Of a stretch of 64,000 nucleotides of DNA, positions 40,872-49,902 are shown in pieces; within the stretch, counting starts at the first letter, position 1; the number at the start of each line of letters is the position of its first letter. A model generated the notes under the pieces. That model was not told the origin of the DNA. It searched no databases and saw only the letters and a list, made by a program, of their open reading frames with translations. The position numbers and the translations under genes are program-made. Source of the DNA: Pseudonocardia sp. HH130630-07 (GTDB taxonomy: Bacteria; Actinomycetota; Actinomycetes; Mycobacteriales; Pseudonocardiaceae); NCBI RefSeq assembly GCF_001698125.1, contig NZ_CP013854.1, forward strand, positions 1,674,001-1,738,000. The letters run 5' to 3'.

Positions 40872-43800
40872 ATGTCCACCGAACCCGCACCGTCCCCGAG
40901 CGACCGGCCCGAGAACACCGACGGCCGCTCCGACCGGCCCCGACGACCTCGTCGCCGTCGCCGCCCGGATTCTCGTCAGAACGACACTTCACCGGTTCCC
41001 ACCACGAACCAGGCCGCAGCGCAGGCCGCCTCCGGGACGGAGGGCGCCGCGCGCGGCCGCCCGGCCCGTGAGCCGCAGCGCCGACCGCGCCGCCGCGGGC
41101 CGCGGGGCCGGAGCGCCACCGTCACGGCGCCCGGCCCCGACCAGCCCGGCCGTCGCGGCCCCGACCGCGACGGTCCCCCCGGCGCTGCGCCCGACGGCGC
41201 TGCGCCCGACAGTGCTGCACCCGAAAGTGCTGCACCCGGCGGCAGTGCCCCTGCCCGCAGCGCCCACGGTGGCGCAGAGCCCACCGGCCGGGCACCCGCC
41301 GATCCGGCGGCCCCCGGCACCGTGACGCGCGCCCAGAGCCGACGGGCGGCCCGCGTGGAGAGCCGCCGCGCCGCCCTCGCAGCGGCCACCGGCACGAGCG
41401 GCACGAGCGGGGATGCGCCGCCGCGGATCTCCTACCCCGAGATCCTCCCGGTCTCCGCCCGGCGCGACGACATCGCCGCCGCGATCCGGGACAACCAGGT
41501 CGTCATCGTGGCCGGGGAGACCGGCTCCGGGAAGACCACCCAGCTGCCGAAGATCTGCCTGGAGCTGGGCCGTGGTCTGCACGGGATGATCGGCCACACC
41601 CAGCCACGGCGGCTCGCCGCCCGCACCGTCGCCGCGCGGATCGCCGACGAGCTGGGCGTGGAGCTCGGGGAGCTGATCGGCTGGAAGGTCCGCTTCACCG
41701 ACCAGGTCGGCGACTCGACCATGGTCAAGCTGATGACCGACGGCATCCTGCTCGCCGAGCTCGCCGGCGACAAGGACCTGCGCGCCTACGACACGCTGAT
41801 CATCGACGAGGCGCACGAGCGCAGCCTCAACATCGACTTCATCCTCGGGTACCTGACCCGGCTGCTGCCCCGCCGTCCCGACCTCAAGGTGATCATCACC
41901 TCGGCGACGATCGATCCCGAGCGCTTCGCCCGGCACTTCGGCGGCGAGCGGGACCCGGCGCCGATCGTCGAGGTCTCCGGCCGGACGTACCCGGTCGAGG
42001 TGCGGTACCGGCCGGTCGTCGACCCGGACGACTCGGACGCCGACCCGGACCGCCGGCTCGACGACGCGATCGGTGACGCCGTCGTCGAGCTGCAGCGCGA
42101 GGGCCCCGGCGACGTGCTGGTCTTCCTGCCCGGCGAGCGCGAGATCCGCGAGGCCGCCGAGGCGCTGGAACGCCGCAACCTGCGCAACACCGAGATCCTC
42201 CCGCTCTACGCCCGGTTGTCGACGGCCGAGCAGCAGCGGGTCTGGCAGGCGCACGCCGGGAACCGGGTGGTGCTCGCGACGAACGTCGCCGAGACGTCGC
42301 TGACCGTCCCCGGCATCCGCTACGTCGTCGACACCGGCACCGCCCGGATCTCCCGCTACTCGCGCCGCCTGAAGGTGCAGCGGCTGCCGATCGAGAAGAT
42401 CTCGCAGGCCTCGGCGAACCAGCGGTCCGGCCGCTGCGGGCGTACTTCGGACGGGATCGCCATCCGGCTCTACGCCGAGGACGACTTCGACGCCCGTCCC
42501 GAGTTCACCGACCCGGAGATCCTGCGGACCAACCTCGCCTCGGTCGTCCTGCAGATGATCGCGCTGGACCTCGGGGAGATCGCCGAGTTCCCGTTCGTCG
42601 AGCCGCCGGACCGCCGCTCGATCGCCGACGGCCTCGACCTGCTGCACGAGCTCGGCGCGCTCCGCCCGGACCGCCGCTCGCTCACCCCGGTCGGGTACTC
42701 GCTGTCCCGGCTGCCGGTGGACCCGCGGCTGGGCCGGATGCTGGTGGAGGCGGACCGCAACGGCTGCCTGCGCGAGATGCTGGTCATCACGGCCGCGCTG
42801 AGCGTGCAGGATCCGCGGGAGCGCCCCACCGAGCAGCGCCAGGCGGCCGACGAGCGGCACCGGCGCTTCGCCGTCGACGGGTCGGACTTCCTGGCCTACC
42901 TCCGGCTGTGGGACCACCTCACCGAGCGCCGGGACGCGTTGAGCGGCAGCAGGTTCCGCCGCGAGCTGCGCGAGGACTTCCTGCACTACCTGCGGGTGCG
43001 CGAGTGGTGGGACCTGCACGGCCAGCTCCGGCAGGCGGCGCGCAGCTCGGGCATGACCCCCGGGGAGTCCAGCCCCGACTGGGCCGCCCACGCCGACCGC
43101 ATCCACCAGTCCCTGCTCGCCGGGCTGCTCTCCCAGGTCGGGATGCAGGACGCGACGGACAGCGGGCCGGGCGCCCGCAAGGACGGGAAGAAGGAGCGCA
43201 AGGGGCCCAAGGACTACCTCGGGGCCCGCGGCGCGCGGTTCGCGATCTGGCCCGGCTCCGGCATCGCCAAGAAGCCGCCGCGCTGGGTCATGGCGGCCGA
43301 GCTCGTCGAGACCACGAGGCTCTGGGCGCGCACCGTCGCGCCGGTGCAGCCGGAGTGGATCGAGCCCCTCGCCGAACATCTCGTCAAGAAGACATATTCG
43401 GAACCGCGCTGGTCACGCAAGCGGGCGAGCGCCGTGGCGACCGAGCGGGTCACCCTGCACGGGCTGGCGCTGGTGGCCGACCGGACGGTCGCGTACGGCC
43501 GGATCGACCCGGAGGTCAGCCGGGACCTGTTCCTGCGGCACGCACTCGTCGAGGGCGACTGGGAGACCCGGCACCCGTTCTTCCACGCCAACCGCGAGCT
43601 CCTCGACGACGCCGAGGAGCTGGAGCACCGCGCACGCCGCCGCGGTCTCGTCGTCGACGAGGACACGCTGTTCGCCTTCTACGACGAGCGGGTCCCGGGC
43701 GACGTCGTCTCCGGCAAGCACTTCGACCGGTGGTGGAAGAAGGCGTCGCGGCAGGACGCCGGCCTGCTCGACTTCACCGAGGAGATGCTGCGGACCGAGG

Positions 43801-45209
43801 CCGCGCAGCAGGTCGACCGTTCGCACTACCCCGACCACCTGGCCGCGGGCGGGCTGACACTGCCGCTGTCCTACGCCTTCGAACCCGGGCAGCAGACCGA
43901 CGGCGTGACGGTCGACGTGCCGGTCGCCGCGCTGCACCAGGTGGACCCGACACCGTTCACCTGGCAGGTGCCCGGCCTGCGCGAGGAGCTGGTGACCGCG
44001 CTGATCCGGACGCTGCCGCGGAACCTGCGCCGCAACTTCTCCCCGGCCCCGGACCACGCGCGGGCCGTGCTGGGACGGCTGCACGCGCAGACCCCGGACG
44101 GCGGCCCGGCCCGGCCGCTGCTCGACGTCCTGGAGCTGGAACTGGGCCGGATGCGCAACGTCGAGATCCAGCGCTCGGACTGGGAGCTGGACCGGCTGCC
44201 CGACCACCTCACCGTCACGTTCCGGGTGCTCGACGAGGCCGGGACCGAGCTCGCCCGCGACACCGACCTGGGCCGGCTGCGGCACCGGCTGGCACCGAAG
44301 GTGCGCGAGGAGCTGGCCGCCGCCGGCACCGGCATCGAGGCCACCGGGCTCACCGCGTGGACGATCGGCGAGCTCCCCCGGGAACTCCCGATCCGGCGCG
44401 GGACGCACGTCGTCACCGGTTACCCGGGCCTGCGCGACCGTGGGACGAGCGTGGACGTCCACGTGCACTCCACGGCCGCCGAACGCGACCCGGCGCACCA
44501 CCGGGGCGCCCGCCGGTTGCTGCTGCTGGCGACCCCGGATCCCGGTAAGCAGGTGCAGCGCGGCCTGGACAGCCGGACCCGGCTGGCGCTGGCCCGCAAC
44601 CCGCACGGCTCGCTGGACGCGCTGCTGGCGGACTGCACGACGGCCGCCGCCGACCATCTCGTCGCCCGGGGCGGCGGGGACCCGTTCGACGAGGCCCGGT
44701 TCGCCCGGCTGGCCGAGCTGCTCCGGATGCGGCTGCCGGCGACGACGCTGCAGGTCCTGGACGCCGTACGCGGTGTCCTGGAGGCCTGGCACGCCGTCGG
44801 CGCCGCGCTGGCGGACCTGCGTGGCCCCGCGACCCGGGACGGCGTGGCCGACGTCCGCGCGATCTCCGACCGGCTCGTCGCCCCCGGTTTCGTGACCGCG
44901 AGCGGCGCGACCCGGCTCGGCGACGTCAGACGCTACCTGCAGGGCCTCGGCCTACGCCTGGACAAGCTGCGCGCCGACCCGGGCCGGGACGGCCGGTGGA
45001 CGGCCGAGATGGCCCCGGTCGAGGCCGAGTACCGCGGGCTGCTCGCGGCACTCGCCGACGGCACCGAGCCGTCACCCGCGCTGCGCGAGATCGGCTGGAT
45101 GATCGAGGAGCTGCGGGTCTCGCTCTACGCGCACCCCATCCGGACCCGGCACCCGGTGTCGGTGCAGCGCGTGGAACGGGCCATCGACGAGCTGCCGCCG
45201 CCCGCCTGA
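40872..45209 (+). CDS. hrpA: DEAH-box ATP-dependent RNA helicase HrpA
   Basis: 1445 residues. A disordered N-terminal extension of about 185 residues (Arg/Pro-rich, with repeats of the type AAPDGAAPDSAAPESAAP) precedes the helicase core: Walker A GETGSGKTT (from residue 215), DEAH at 312-315, motif III SAT and motif VI QRSGRCGR. HA2, OB-fold and the long DUF3418 C-terminal domain follow. HrpA unwinds structured RNA and in E. coli rescues stalled ribosomes. Length is somewhat above the usual 1300 because of the extension. It appears to be a single-gene transcript. Confidence 0.95.
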   Translation: MSTEPAPSPSDRPENTDGRSDRPRRPRRRRRPDSRQNDTSPVPTTNQAAAQAASGTEGAARGRPAREPQRRPRRRGPRGRSATVTAPGPDQPGRRGPDRDGPPGAAPDGAAPDSAAPESAAPGGSAPARSAHGGAEPTGRAPADPAAPGTVTRAQSRRAARVESRRAALAAATGTSGTSGDAPPRISYPEILPVSARRDDIAAAIRDNQVVIVAGETGSGKTTQLPKICLELGRGLHGMIGHTQPRRLAARTVAARIADELGVELGELIGWKVRFTDQVGDSTMVKLMTDGILLAELAGDKDLRAYDTLIIDEAHERSLNIDFILGYLTRLLPRRPDLKVIITSATIDPERFARHFGGERDPAPIVEVSGRTYPVEVRYRPVVDPDDSDADPDRRLDDAIGDAVVELQREGPGDVLVFLPGEREIREAAEALERRNLRNTEILPLYARLSTAEQQRVWQAHAGNRVVLATNVAETSLTVPGIRYVVDTGTARISRYSRRLKVQRLPIEKISQASANQRSGRCGRTSDGIAIRLYAEDDFDARPEFTDPEILRTNLASVVLQMIALDLGEIAEFPFVEPPDRRSIADGLDLLHELGALRPDRRSLTPVGYSLSRLPVDPRLGRMLVEADRNGCLREMLVITAALSVQDPRERPTEQRQAADERHRRFAVDGSDFLAYLRLWDHLTERRDALSGSRFRRELREDFLHYLRVREWWDLHGQLRQAARSSGMTPGESSPDWAAHADRIHQSLLAGLLSQVGMQDATDSGPGARKDGKKERKGPKDYLGARGARFAIWPGSGIAKKPPRWVMAAELVETTRLWARTVAPVQPEWIEPLAEHLVKKTYSEPRWSRKRASAVATERVTLHGLALVADRTVAYGRIDPEVSRDLFLRHALVEGDWETRHPFFHANRELLDDAEELEHRARRRGLVVDEDTLFAFYDERVPGDVVSGKHFDRWWKKASRQDAGLLDFTEEMLRTEAAQQVDRSHYPDHLAAGGLTLPLSYAFEPGQQTDGVTVDVPVAALHQVDPTPFTWQVPGLREELVTALIRTLPRNLRRNFSPAPDHARAVLGRLHAQTPDGGPARPLLDVLELELGRMRNVEIQRSDWELDRLPDHLTVTFRVLDEAGTELARDTDLGRLRHRLAPKVREELAAAGTGIEATGLTAWTIGELPRELPIRRGTHVVTGYPGLRDRGTSVDVHVHSTAAERDPAHHRGARRLLLLATPDPGKQVQRGLDSRTRLALARNPHGSLDALLADCTTAAADHLVARGGGDPFDEARFARLAELLRMRLPATTLQVLDAVRGVLEAWHAVGAALADLRGPATRDGVADVRAISDRLVAPGFVTASGATRLGDVRRYLQGLGLRLDKLRADPGRDGRWTAEMAPVEAEYRGLLAALADGTEPSPALREIGWMIEELRVSLYAHPIRTRHPVSVQRVERAIDELPPPA

Positions 45210-45215
45210 TCCCGC

Positions 45216-45578
45216 TCAGCCGAACCGGATCTCGCCGACCGGCGGGAACTCGGGGAACCGCATGTCACCGGCCGGGGCGAGCTCGAGCTCGACGGGCTGC
45301 CCGTCGTCGAGGACGAGCAGGAGCAGCGCCCCCGGGACGTGCGCGGTCAGCACCACCCGCCGCCCGGACGGGTACGGCCCCTCCCGGTCCACGGCGAGGA
45401 GCGCGATCGACGGGCAGGCCCCGCAGCCACAGCGGGCCCCGGCCCGGGTCGCCGGCACCCGCTGCAGCCAGGACCGGCGGGCGGCACCGTCGAGCCGTGG
45501 GTCGGGATCGAACGGCTCGCCCCGCTCGATCATCGCCGTCAGCACGGCGGACTCGCGTTCGGTGAGGGCACGGCTCAC
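45216..45578 (-). CDS. Hypothetical protein with a CxCxxC motif
   Basis: 120 residues from the GTG at 45578; a TACGCT box 8 nt before it suggests a near-leaderless mRNA. The N-terminus (TERESAVLTAMIERG) is helical and the middle contains R-C-G-C-G-A-C, which could bind a metal, followed by a beta-rich segment (RRVVLTAHVPGALLLLVLDDGQPVELEL). No family was recognised with confidence. It is convergent with hrpA and divergent from a VOC gene. Confidence 0.75.
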   Translation of the reverse strand: MSRALTERESAVLTAMIERGEPFDPDPRLDGAARRSWLQRVPATRAGARCGCGACPSIALLAVDREGPYPSGRRVVLTAHVPGALLLLVLDDGQPVELELAPAGDMRFPEFPPVGEIRFG

Positions 45579-45638
45579 ACCGGGAGAGCGTAGGCGCCGA
45601 TCCCGGAAAAGGTCACGGAAAACGTCGGGGGTGCCGTG

Positions 45639-45644
45639 CACACT
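45639..45644 (+). promoter_or_regulatory. Candidate -10 box of a leaderless VOC transcript
   Basis: CACACT ends 6 nt before the ATG at 45651, the usual leaderless spacing, though the first base departs from TAnnnT. Confidence 0.35.
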
Positions 45645-45650
45645 GCTCCC

Positions 45651-46064
45651 ATGCCCGACGACGCACGTGACGTGACCGGCGAGTCCACCGCCCCCGTGGC
45701 CACCTTCGCCCTCATCGCCATCGACTGCCCGGACCCGGTGGAGCTCACCCGCTTCTACTCCCGGATCACCGGCTGGCCCCTCGCCCCCCAGCGGCACGAC
45801 GACTGGGTGGAGTTCGACGCCGGCGGCGCCGGTGCGACCCTGGCGTTCCAGAAGATCTCCGAGGGGACCTACGTCCCGCCGGAGTGGCCCGGCCAGGAGC
45901 ACCCGCAGCGCGCGCACATCGACCTGAACGTGCCCGATCTCGACGCCGGGGAGGCCGCGGTGCTCGCGCTCGGCGCCCGCAAGCACGACGTGCAGCCCGG
46001 CCCGGACAGCTTCCGGGTGTTCCTGGATCCGATCGGGCAGCCGTTCTGTCTGGTCATCTCCTGA
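45651..46064 (+). CDS. VOC-family glyoxalase-like protein
   Basis: 137 residues from the ATG at 45651. The fold is the single-domain glyoxalase-like type of actinobacteria: ALIAIDCPDPVELTRFYSRITGWPL at the N-terminus, PQRAHIDLNVPDLDAGEAAVLALGA in the middle and FRVFLDPIGQPFCLV at the end. Possible metal ligands are the His in AHIDL and acidic residues near the end. The reaction is unknown. The acyl-CoA dehydrogenase starts 64 nt downstream on the same strand. Confidence 0.88.
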   Translation: MPDDARDVTGESTAPVATFALIAIDCPDPVELTRFYSRITGWPLAPQRHDDWVEFDAGGAGATLAFQKISEGTYVPPEWPGQEHPQRAHIDLNVPDLDAGEAAVLALGARKHDVQPGPDSFRVFLDPIGQPFCLVIS

Positions 46065-46128
46065 GGTCCACGGTCGGCGGATCGCGCGGGAAGATGTGAG
46101 GATCCCCGAGCCGACCGCGAGGAGTCCC

Positions 46129-47325
46129 GTGAGCACCACTCCGTACACCGAGCTGGGCGAGGCGCTGGGCACCGACTTCTTCTCGGTGCGCGACCAGTTC
46201 ACCGACGAGCAGTGGCAGCGGTTCACCGACGTCCGCCGGTTCGTCGACACCGAGGTCCTCACCGACATCAACGACTACTGGGAACGGGCCGAGCTGCCCT
46301 GGCACCTGTTCCGCAGGCTCCCCGGGCTCGGGATCGTCGGTGAGGACATCCAGGGGTACGGCGCGGCCGCGATGAGCCCGCTCGCCCTCGGCCTGGTCCA
46401 CATGGAGCTGCACCGCGGTGACGGCTCGCTGGGCACCTTCCTCGGTGTCCACGCCGGACTCGCCATGAAGGCGATCGACATGTGCGGTTCCGACGAGCAG
46501 CGGGCGCGCTGGCTGCCGTCCATGTCGGCCCTGGAACGGACCGGTGCGTTCGCCCTGACCGAGCCGGACCACGGCTCGGACTCGGTCGCCCTGGAGACGA
46601 CCGCCACCCGCGACGGTGACCACTGGATCCTGCGCGGGACGAAGCGCTGGATCGGCAACGGCACCGTCGCCGACCTGGTGGTCGTCTGGGCCCGGGACAC
46701 CGACAGCGGCGACGTGCTCGGCTTCGTCGTCGAGACCCCCGCCGAGGGCTACTCCGCCACCGTGATCCCGGGCAAGGTGTCGCTGCGTGCGCTGTGGCAG
46801 GCCGACATCACGCTGGACCGGGTCCGGGTGCCGGACGAGAACCGCCTCGCGAAGGCGCGCACCTTCGCCGACTGCGCCGCCGTCCTCGCCACCACCCGCT
46901 CCACCTGCGCCTGGATGGCACTCGGGCACGCCACCGCCGGTTACGAGGCGGCCCTGCGCTACGCGACGGAGCGCGAGCAGTTCGGCCGTCCGCTGGCGAG
47001 CTTCCAGATCGTGCAGGAACGGCTGGTCCGGATGCTCGCCGATCTCACCGGCATGCAGCTGTACTGCATGCAGACCGCGCGCCTGGCCGAGGCCGGGAAG
47101 CTCTCGCCGACGGTCGCCGGGCTGGCGAAGATGCACAACACGCGCACCGCCCGTTCGATCCTGTCCGAGGCGCGCGACCTCCTCGGCGGCAACGGCATCC
47201 TGCTGGAGCACCACGTGGTGCGGCACTGGGCCGACATCGAGGCCATCCACACCTTCGAGGGGACGGAGACGATGCAGACCCTGATCGTCGGCCGGGACGT
47301 GACCGGGTTCAGCGCCTTCACCTGA
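46129..47325 (+). CDS. Acyl-CoA dehydrogenase, glutaryl-CoA-dehydrogenase-like
   Basis: 398 residues from the GTG at 46129 (GAGGAG immediately upstream). The three acyl-CoA-dehydrogenase domains are present: N-terminal helices, a middle beta domain with FALTEPDHGSDSVALETTA, and a C-terminal helical domain with the FAD-binding Arg in REQFGRPLASFQIVQERLVRM and DLLGGNGI. The probable catalytic Glu is in HTFEGTETMQTLIVGR, at the glutaryl-CoA-dehydrogenase position. The substrate could be glutaryl-CoA or another acyl-CoA; no electron-transfer flavoprotein is nearby. Confidence 0.92.
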   Translation: MSTTPYTELGEALGTDFFSVRDQFTDEQWQRFTDVRRFVDTEVLTDINDYWERAELPWHLFRRLPGLGIVGEDIQGYGAAAMSPLALGLVHMELHRGDGSLGTFLGVHAGLAMKAIDMCGSDEQRARWLPSMSALERTGAFALTEPDHGSDSVALETTATRDGDHWILRGTKRWIGNGTVADLVVVWARDTDSGDVLGFVVETPAEGYSATVIPGKVSLRALWQADITLDRVRVPDENRLAKARTFADCAAVLATTRSTCAWMALGHATAGYEAALRYATEREQFGRPLASFQIVQERLVRMLADLTGMQLYCMQTARLAEAGKLSPTVAGLAKMHNTRTARSILSEARDLLGGNGILLEHHVVRHWADIEAIHTFEGTETMQTLIVGRDVTGFSAFT

Positions 47326-47370
47326 GCCGGGCCCCGGCGCGGGCGAGGTCGCCGCGCGACGGCCGCTCCG

Positions 47371-48586
47371 TCAGATCGCCAGGGCCCGTGGCCCCGGGCG
47401 GTCCGGCCCGAACCGGCGGGCGAGATCGGCCTGCACCCGGCGGTCGGACCACCGCTCCAGCAGTCGCCGGCCGCGGCGGGTCCGGGACACCAGCACGGCC
47501 TCGACGAGGTTGCGCACCACCTGGGCCGGCACCGCCCACGGCAGCGTCACCGGGAGCCCCAGGTCACGCAGGCCCTCGGCACGCAGGAACACCCGCAGCA
47601 GGCTCAGCAGCCGCCGCCGTTCCCACGCTCCGCGCAGCCGGTCGAGCCGGCCGCCGGTGCGCTCGGACCGCAGGCCCTCGACCAGCGCACCGGCCAGCGC
47701 GGCGCCGTTCGGCGTGACGTCACCCTGGGCCAGCAGCACGTGGTGGTTGAACCTGTTCTGGGCGCGCTCGTCGTCGAACAGCCAGTCCTCGTCGACCCCC
47801 AGCAGCCATCCGACGTAGCGCCAGAGGTGCATGACCGCGCGGCTCTCGGCACGGGTGACCGGGCGGCCCAGCAACCGGCAGCCGAGCAACGCCGTGCTGT
47901 TGAACAGCCCGAGGGTCGCGGCCGCGTCGGCCTGGTTGATCGGGAGACCGTGGGTCGCGACGTCGTGGCGGTCCTCGAACCGGTTCGCGACGAGCGCGTG
48001 CATCGCGCGCACGTGCAGGGTCGCCCGCCAGCCGTCGGCGCCGGGACGCATGCCACCGGGCCGGCTCACCGCGAACGCCCAAGCCTGGGTCTCGGCCAGG
48101 CGGCGCATCGCCCCGGGGCCGCTGAGCCCGCCCGTCCGGACCAGCAGCTCGGTCGGCCCGCCGAAGCGGTAGCCACCGATCAGCGACAGCCCGAGCAGGA
48201 CGTCGTCCCGGCTGCGTCCGAGCCTGCGGTAGGCCCGGGCCCCCCGTTCGGCCAGGTCCCGGTCCAGCCAGGCAGGGTCGGGGGTGACCGCCGCCAGGAG
48301 GTCCCGCAACGCGGGCGGCGCGTCGGGCGGAGCGGCCCCGGCGGCGAGTGCCCGGTGCAAGCGCCCGCATCGTGACCCGGTCCGGGTCGTCGTGGCCCCG
48401 GCCCATCGCGCGGGCCAGGGCGGCGCCCGTCTCGTCCCGGGTCAGCATCCGGCGGCCGATCTCGTCCACCAGTCCGTGATCGGTCCCGCGGACCCCGGCG
48501 ACGACGCCGAGCGGACCGGCGATCCGCGCCGCCCGCACCGGTGAGCTGCGGAAACGTCGCGGGCGGGCAGGGACCTCGGCGACCAT
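47371..48586 (-). pseudogene. Oxygenase MpaB / latex-clearing-protein family (DUF2236), frameshifted
   Basis: Two overlapping frames give one DUF2236 protein of about 404 residues. The first 75 residues (from the ATG at 48586, MVAEVPARPRRF) end at DPDRVTMRA. The remainder (LHRALAAGAAPPDAPP to the stop) lies in another frame and holds the conserved blocks LSLIGGYRFGGPTELLVRTGGL, LHVRAMHALVANRFE, whose His is the heme ligand in Lcp, and MHLWRYVGWLLGVDEDWL. Dropping one base at about 48361 joins them. Family members are heme oxygenases cleaving polyisoprenes or related substrates. It may be a recent loss or a sequence error. Confidence 0.8.
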
Positions 48587-48640
48587 GGACCGATGCTGGC
48601 ACGCGCCGGAGCCCGCGTTCAACGCGTGCGCGGGCCGGAC

Positions 48641-49072
48641 TCAGGTGGACCGGTGCAGCGGCGGCCGGGTCGCGTCCGTCGGGCCGTCCCGGCCCTCCTC
48701 GGTGGGCAGGCCGGCGGCGGCCCACGCCCGGAAACCGCCGTCCAGGTCGGTGGCCCGGTGCAGACCGAGGTCCTGCAGCGACGCCGCGGCGAGGCTGGAG
48801 CTGTACCCCTCGGAGCAGAACAGGATCCACGCGACGTCGTGGTCGACCGCCTCCGGGATCCGGGCGTCCGACGCCGGGTCGAGCCGCCACTCCAGGTGGT
48901 TGCGCTCGATCACCAGCGCCCCGGGGACCGCCCCCTCCTCCACCCGCTGCCACCCGGGACGGGTGTCGACGAGGTGTGCTCCCGCCGCGGCCAGCGCCGC
49001 GGCCCGCTGCGGGTCCGGCCGGTCGAGCCGGTCCCGCGCCGCGGCGAGCAGGTCACCGACGGACCGGCTCAT
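48641..49072 (-). CDS. Rhodanese-domain sulfurtransferase
   Basis: 143 residues; its ATG overlaps the stop of the cysteine dioxygenase gene (ATGA). A single rhodanese domain carries the active-site Cys in LFCSEGYSSS, preceded by VDTRPGWQ and followed by DLDGGFRAWAAAGLP. It would transfer sulfane sulfur, for example from thiosulfate or persulfide to cyanide or thiols. Coupling to cysteine dioxygenase places it in cysteine breakdown, a pairing seen in other bacteria. Confidence 0.93.
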   Translation of the reverse strand: MSRSVGDLLAAARDRLDRPDPQRAAALAAAGAHLVDTRPGWQRVEEGAVPGALVIERNHLEWRLDPASDARIPEAVDHDVAWILFCSEGYSSSLAAASLQDLGLHRATDLDGGFRAWAAAGLPTEEGRDGPTDATRPPLHRST

Positions 49073-49659
49073 CCGACGCCCTGACCCGGCTCGACGAGCT
49101 CGGTGCGGACCCGGCGCAGCCGCCGGACGCCGGGGGCGGCGCCGGGGACGTCCGTCGGGCCGACCTCCTCGACCGAGTAGTACGACATCGCCGAGAGCGG
49201 CGGCGAGTAGGCGTGCACGCTCACCGCGGGCTCGTCCGCGGTGTTCGCGACGTCGTGGACGTGGCCGAGCGGGAACCCGGCGCCGCGGCCGTGCCGGAGC
49301 GTGCGGGTCCGCAGCCCGGACGGGCCGCTCCACCGGCGCTCGGTCAGGGTCCCGGACACGACGCTCAGCGCGCCGAGTGATCCGGCGTGGTCGTGCAGCT
49401 CGGCGATCTGCTCGGTGGCCCAGCTGATCAGCCACACGTCGACCAGGCCGTCGCTGCGCAGCAGCCGGTACCAGCGGCTGTCGGGGTCGATGACGACCTC
49501 GTGCCGCCCGGCCCGGACATCGGCGGCGATCTCACGGGTTAGGTCCTGCAGGTCGTCCAGGCCGTACGGGGTGGGGGCGGTGACGGGGCGGGCGTGCAAC
49601 GACGCCGGGCGCGGTGCGGCCGGGGCGAGGGAGCGGGATGCACGGACGGGTGCGGACAC
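49069..49659 (-). CDS. Cysteine dioxygenase type I
   Basis: 196 residues from a GTG with GGAG 8 nt upstream. A cupin fold carries H-D-H in AELHDHAGSLGALSVVSG and a third iron ligand in GHVHDVANT, the three-His ferrous site of cysteine dioxygenases. It oxidises cysteine to cysteine sulfinate with O2. An N-terminal tail of about 30 residues is disordered. The rhodanese gene follows with a 4-nt overlap, so the two act together in cysteine catabolism and sulfide control. Confidence 0.93.
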   Translation of the reverse strand: MSAPVRASRSLAPAAPRPASLHARPVTAPTPYGLDDLQDLTREIAADVRAGRHEVVIDPDSRWYRLLRSDGLVDVWLISWATEQIAELHDHAGSLGALSVVSGTLTERRWSGPSGLRTRTLRHGRGAGFPLGHVHDVANTADEPAVSVHAYSPPLSAMSYYSVEEVGPTDVPGAAPGVRRLRRVRTELVEPGQGVG

Positions 49660-49902
49660 GATCGGTACTCCAGGTGCGATGTCGGACGAGCGGGGACGGA
49701 ATCCTCAGCTCGCGCGACAGCCCTGATCGAAATGGTCGGCGCGACGGGTGCCCCAGAGGGGTCCGAGATTCGCGGCCTGGCCCATACCCACGATGTCACC
49801 ACATCGGACCGGGTTCGTACAACATCCGGTCCGGTGATCGGGAGCCCTGGACGCCTTGTCCGGACAACCGCTCCGACCTGCGTGTTCGTCGTCACATCCC
49901 GG

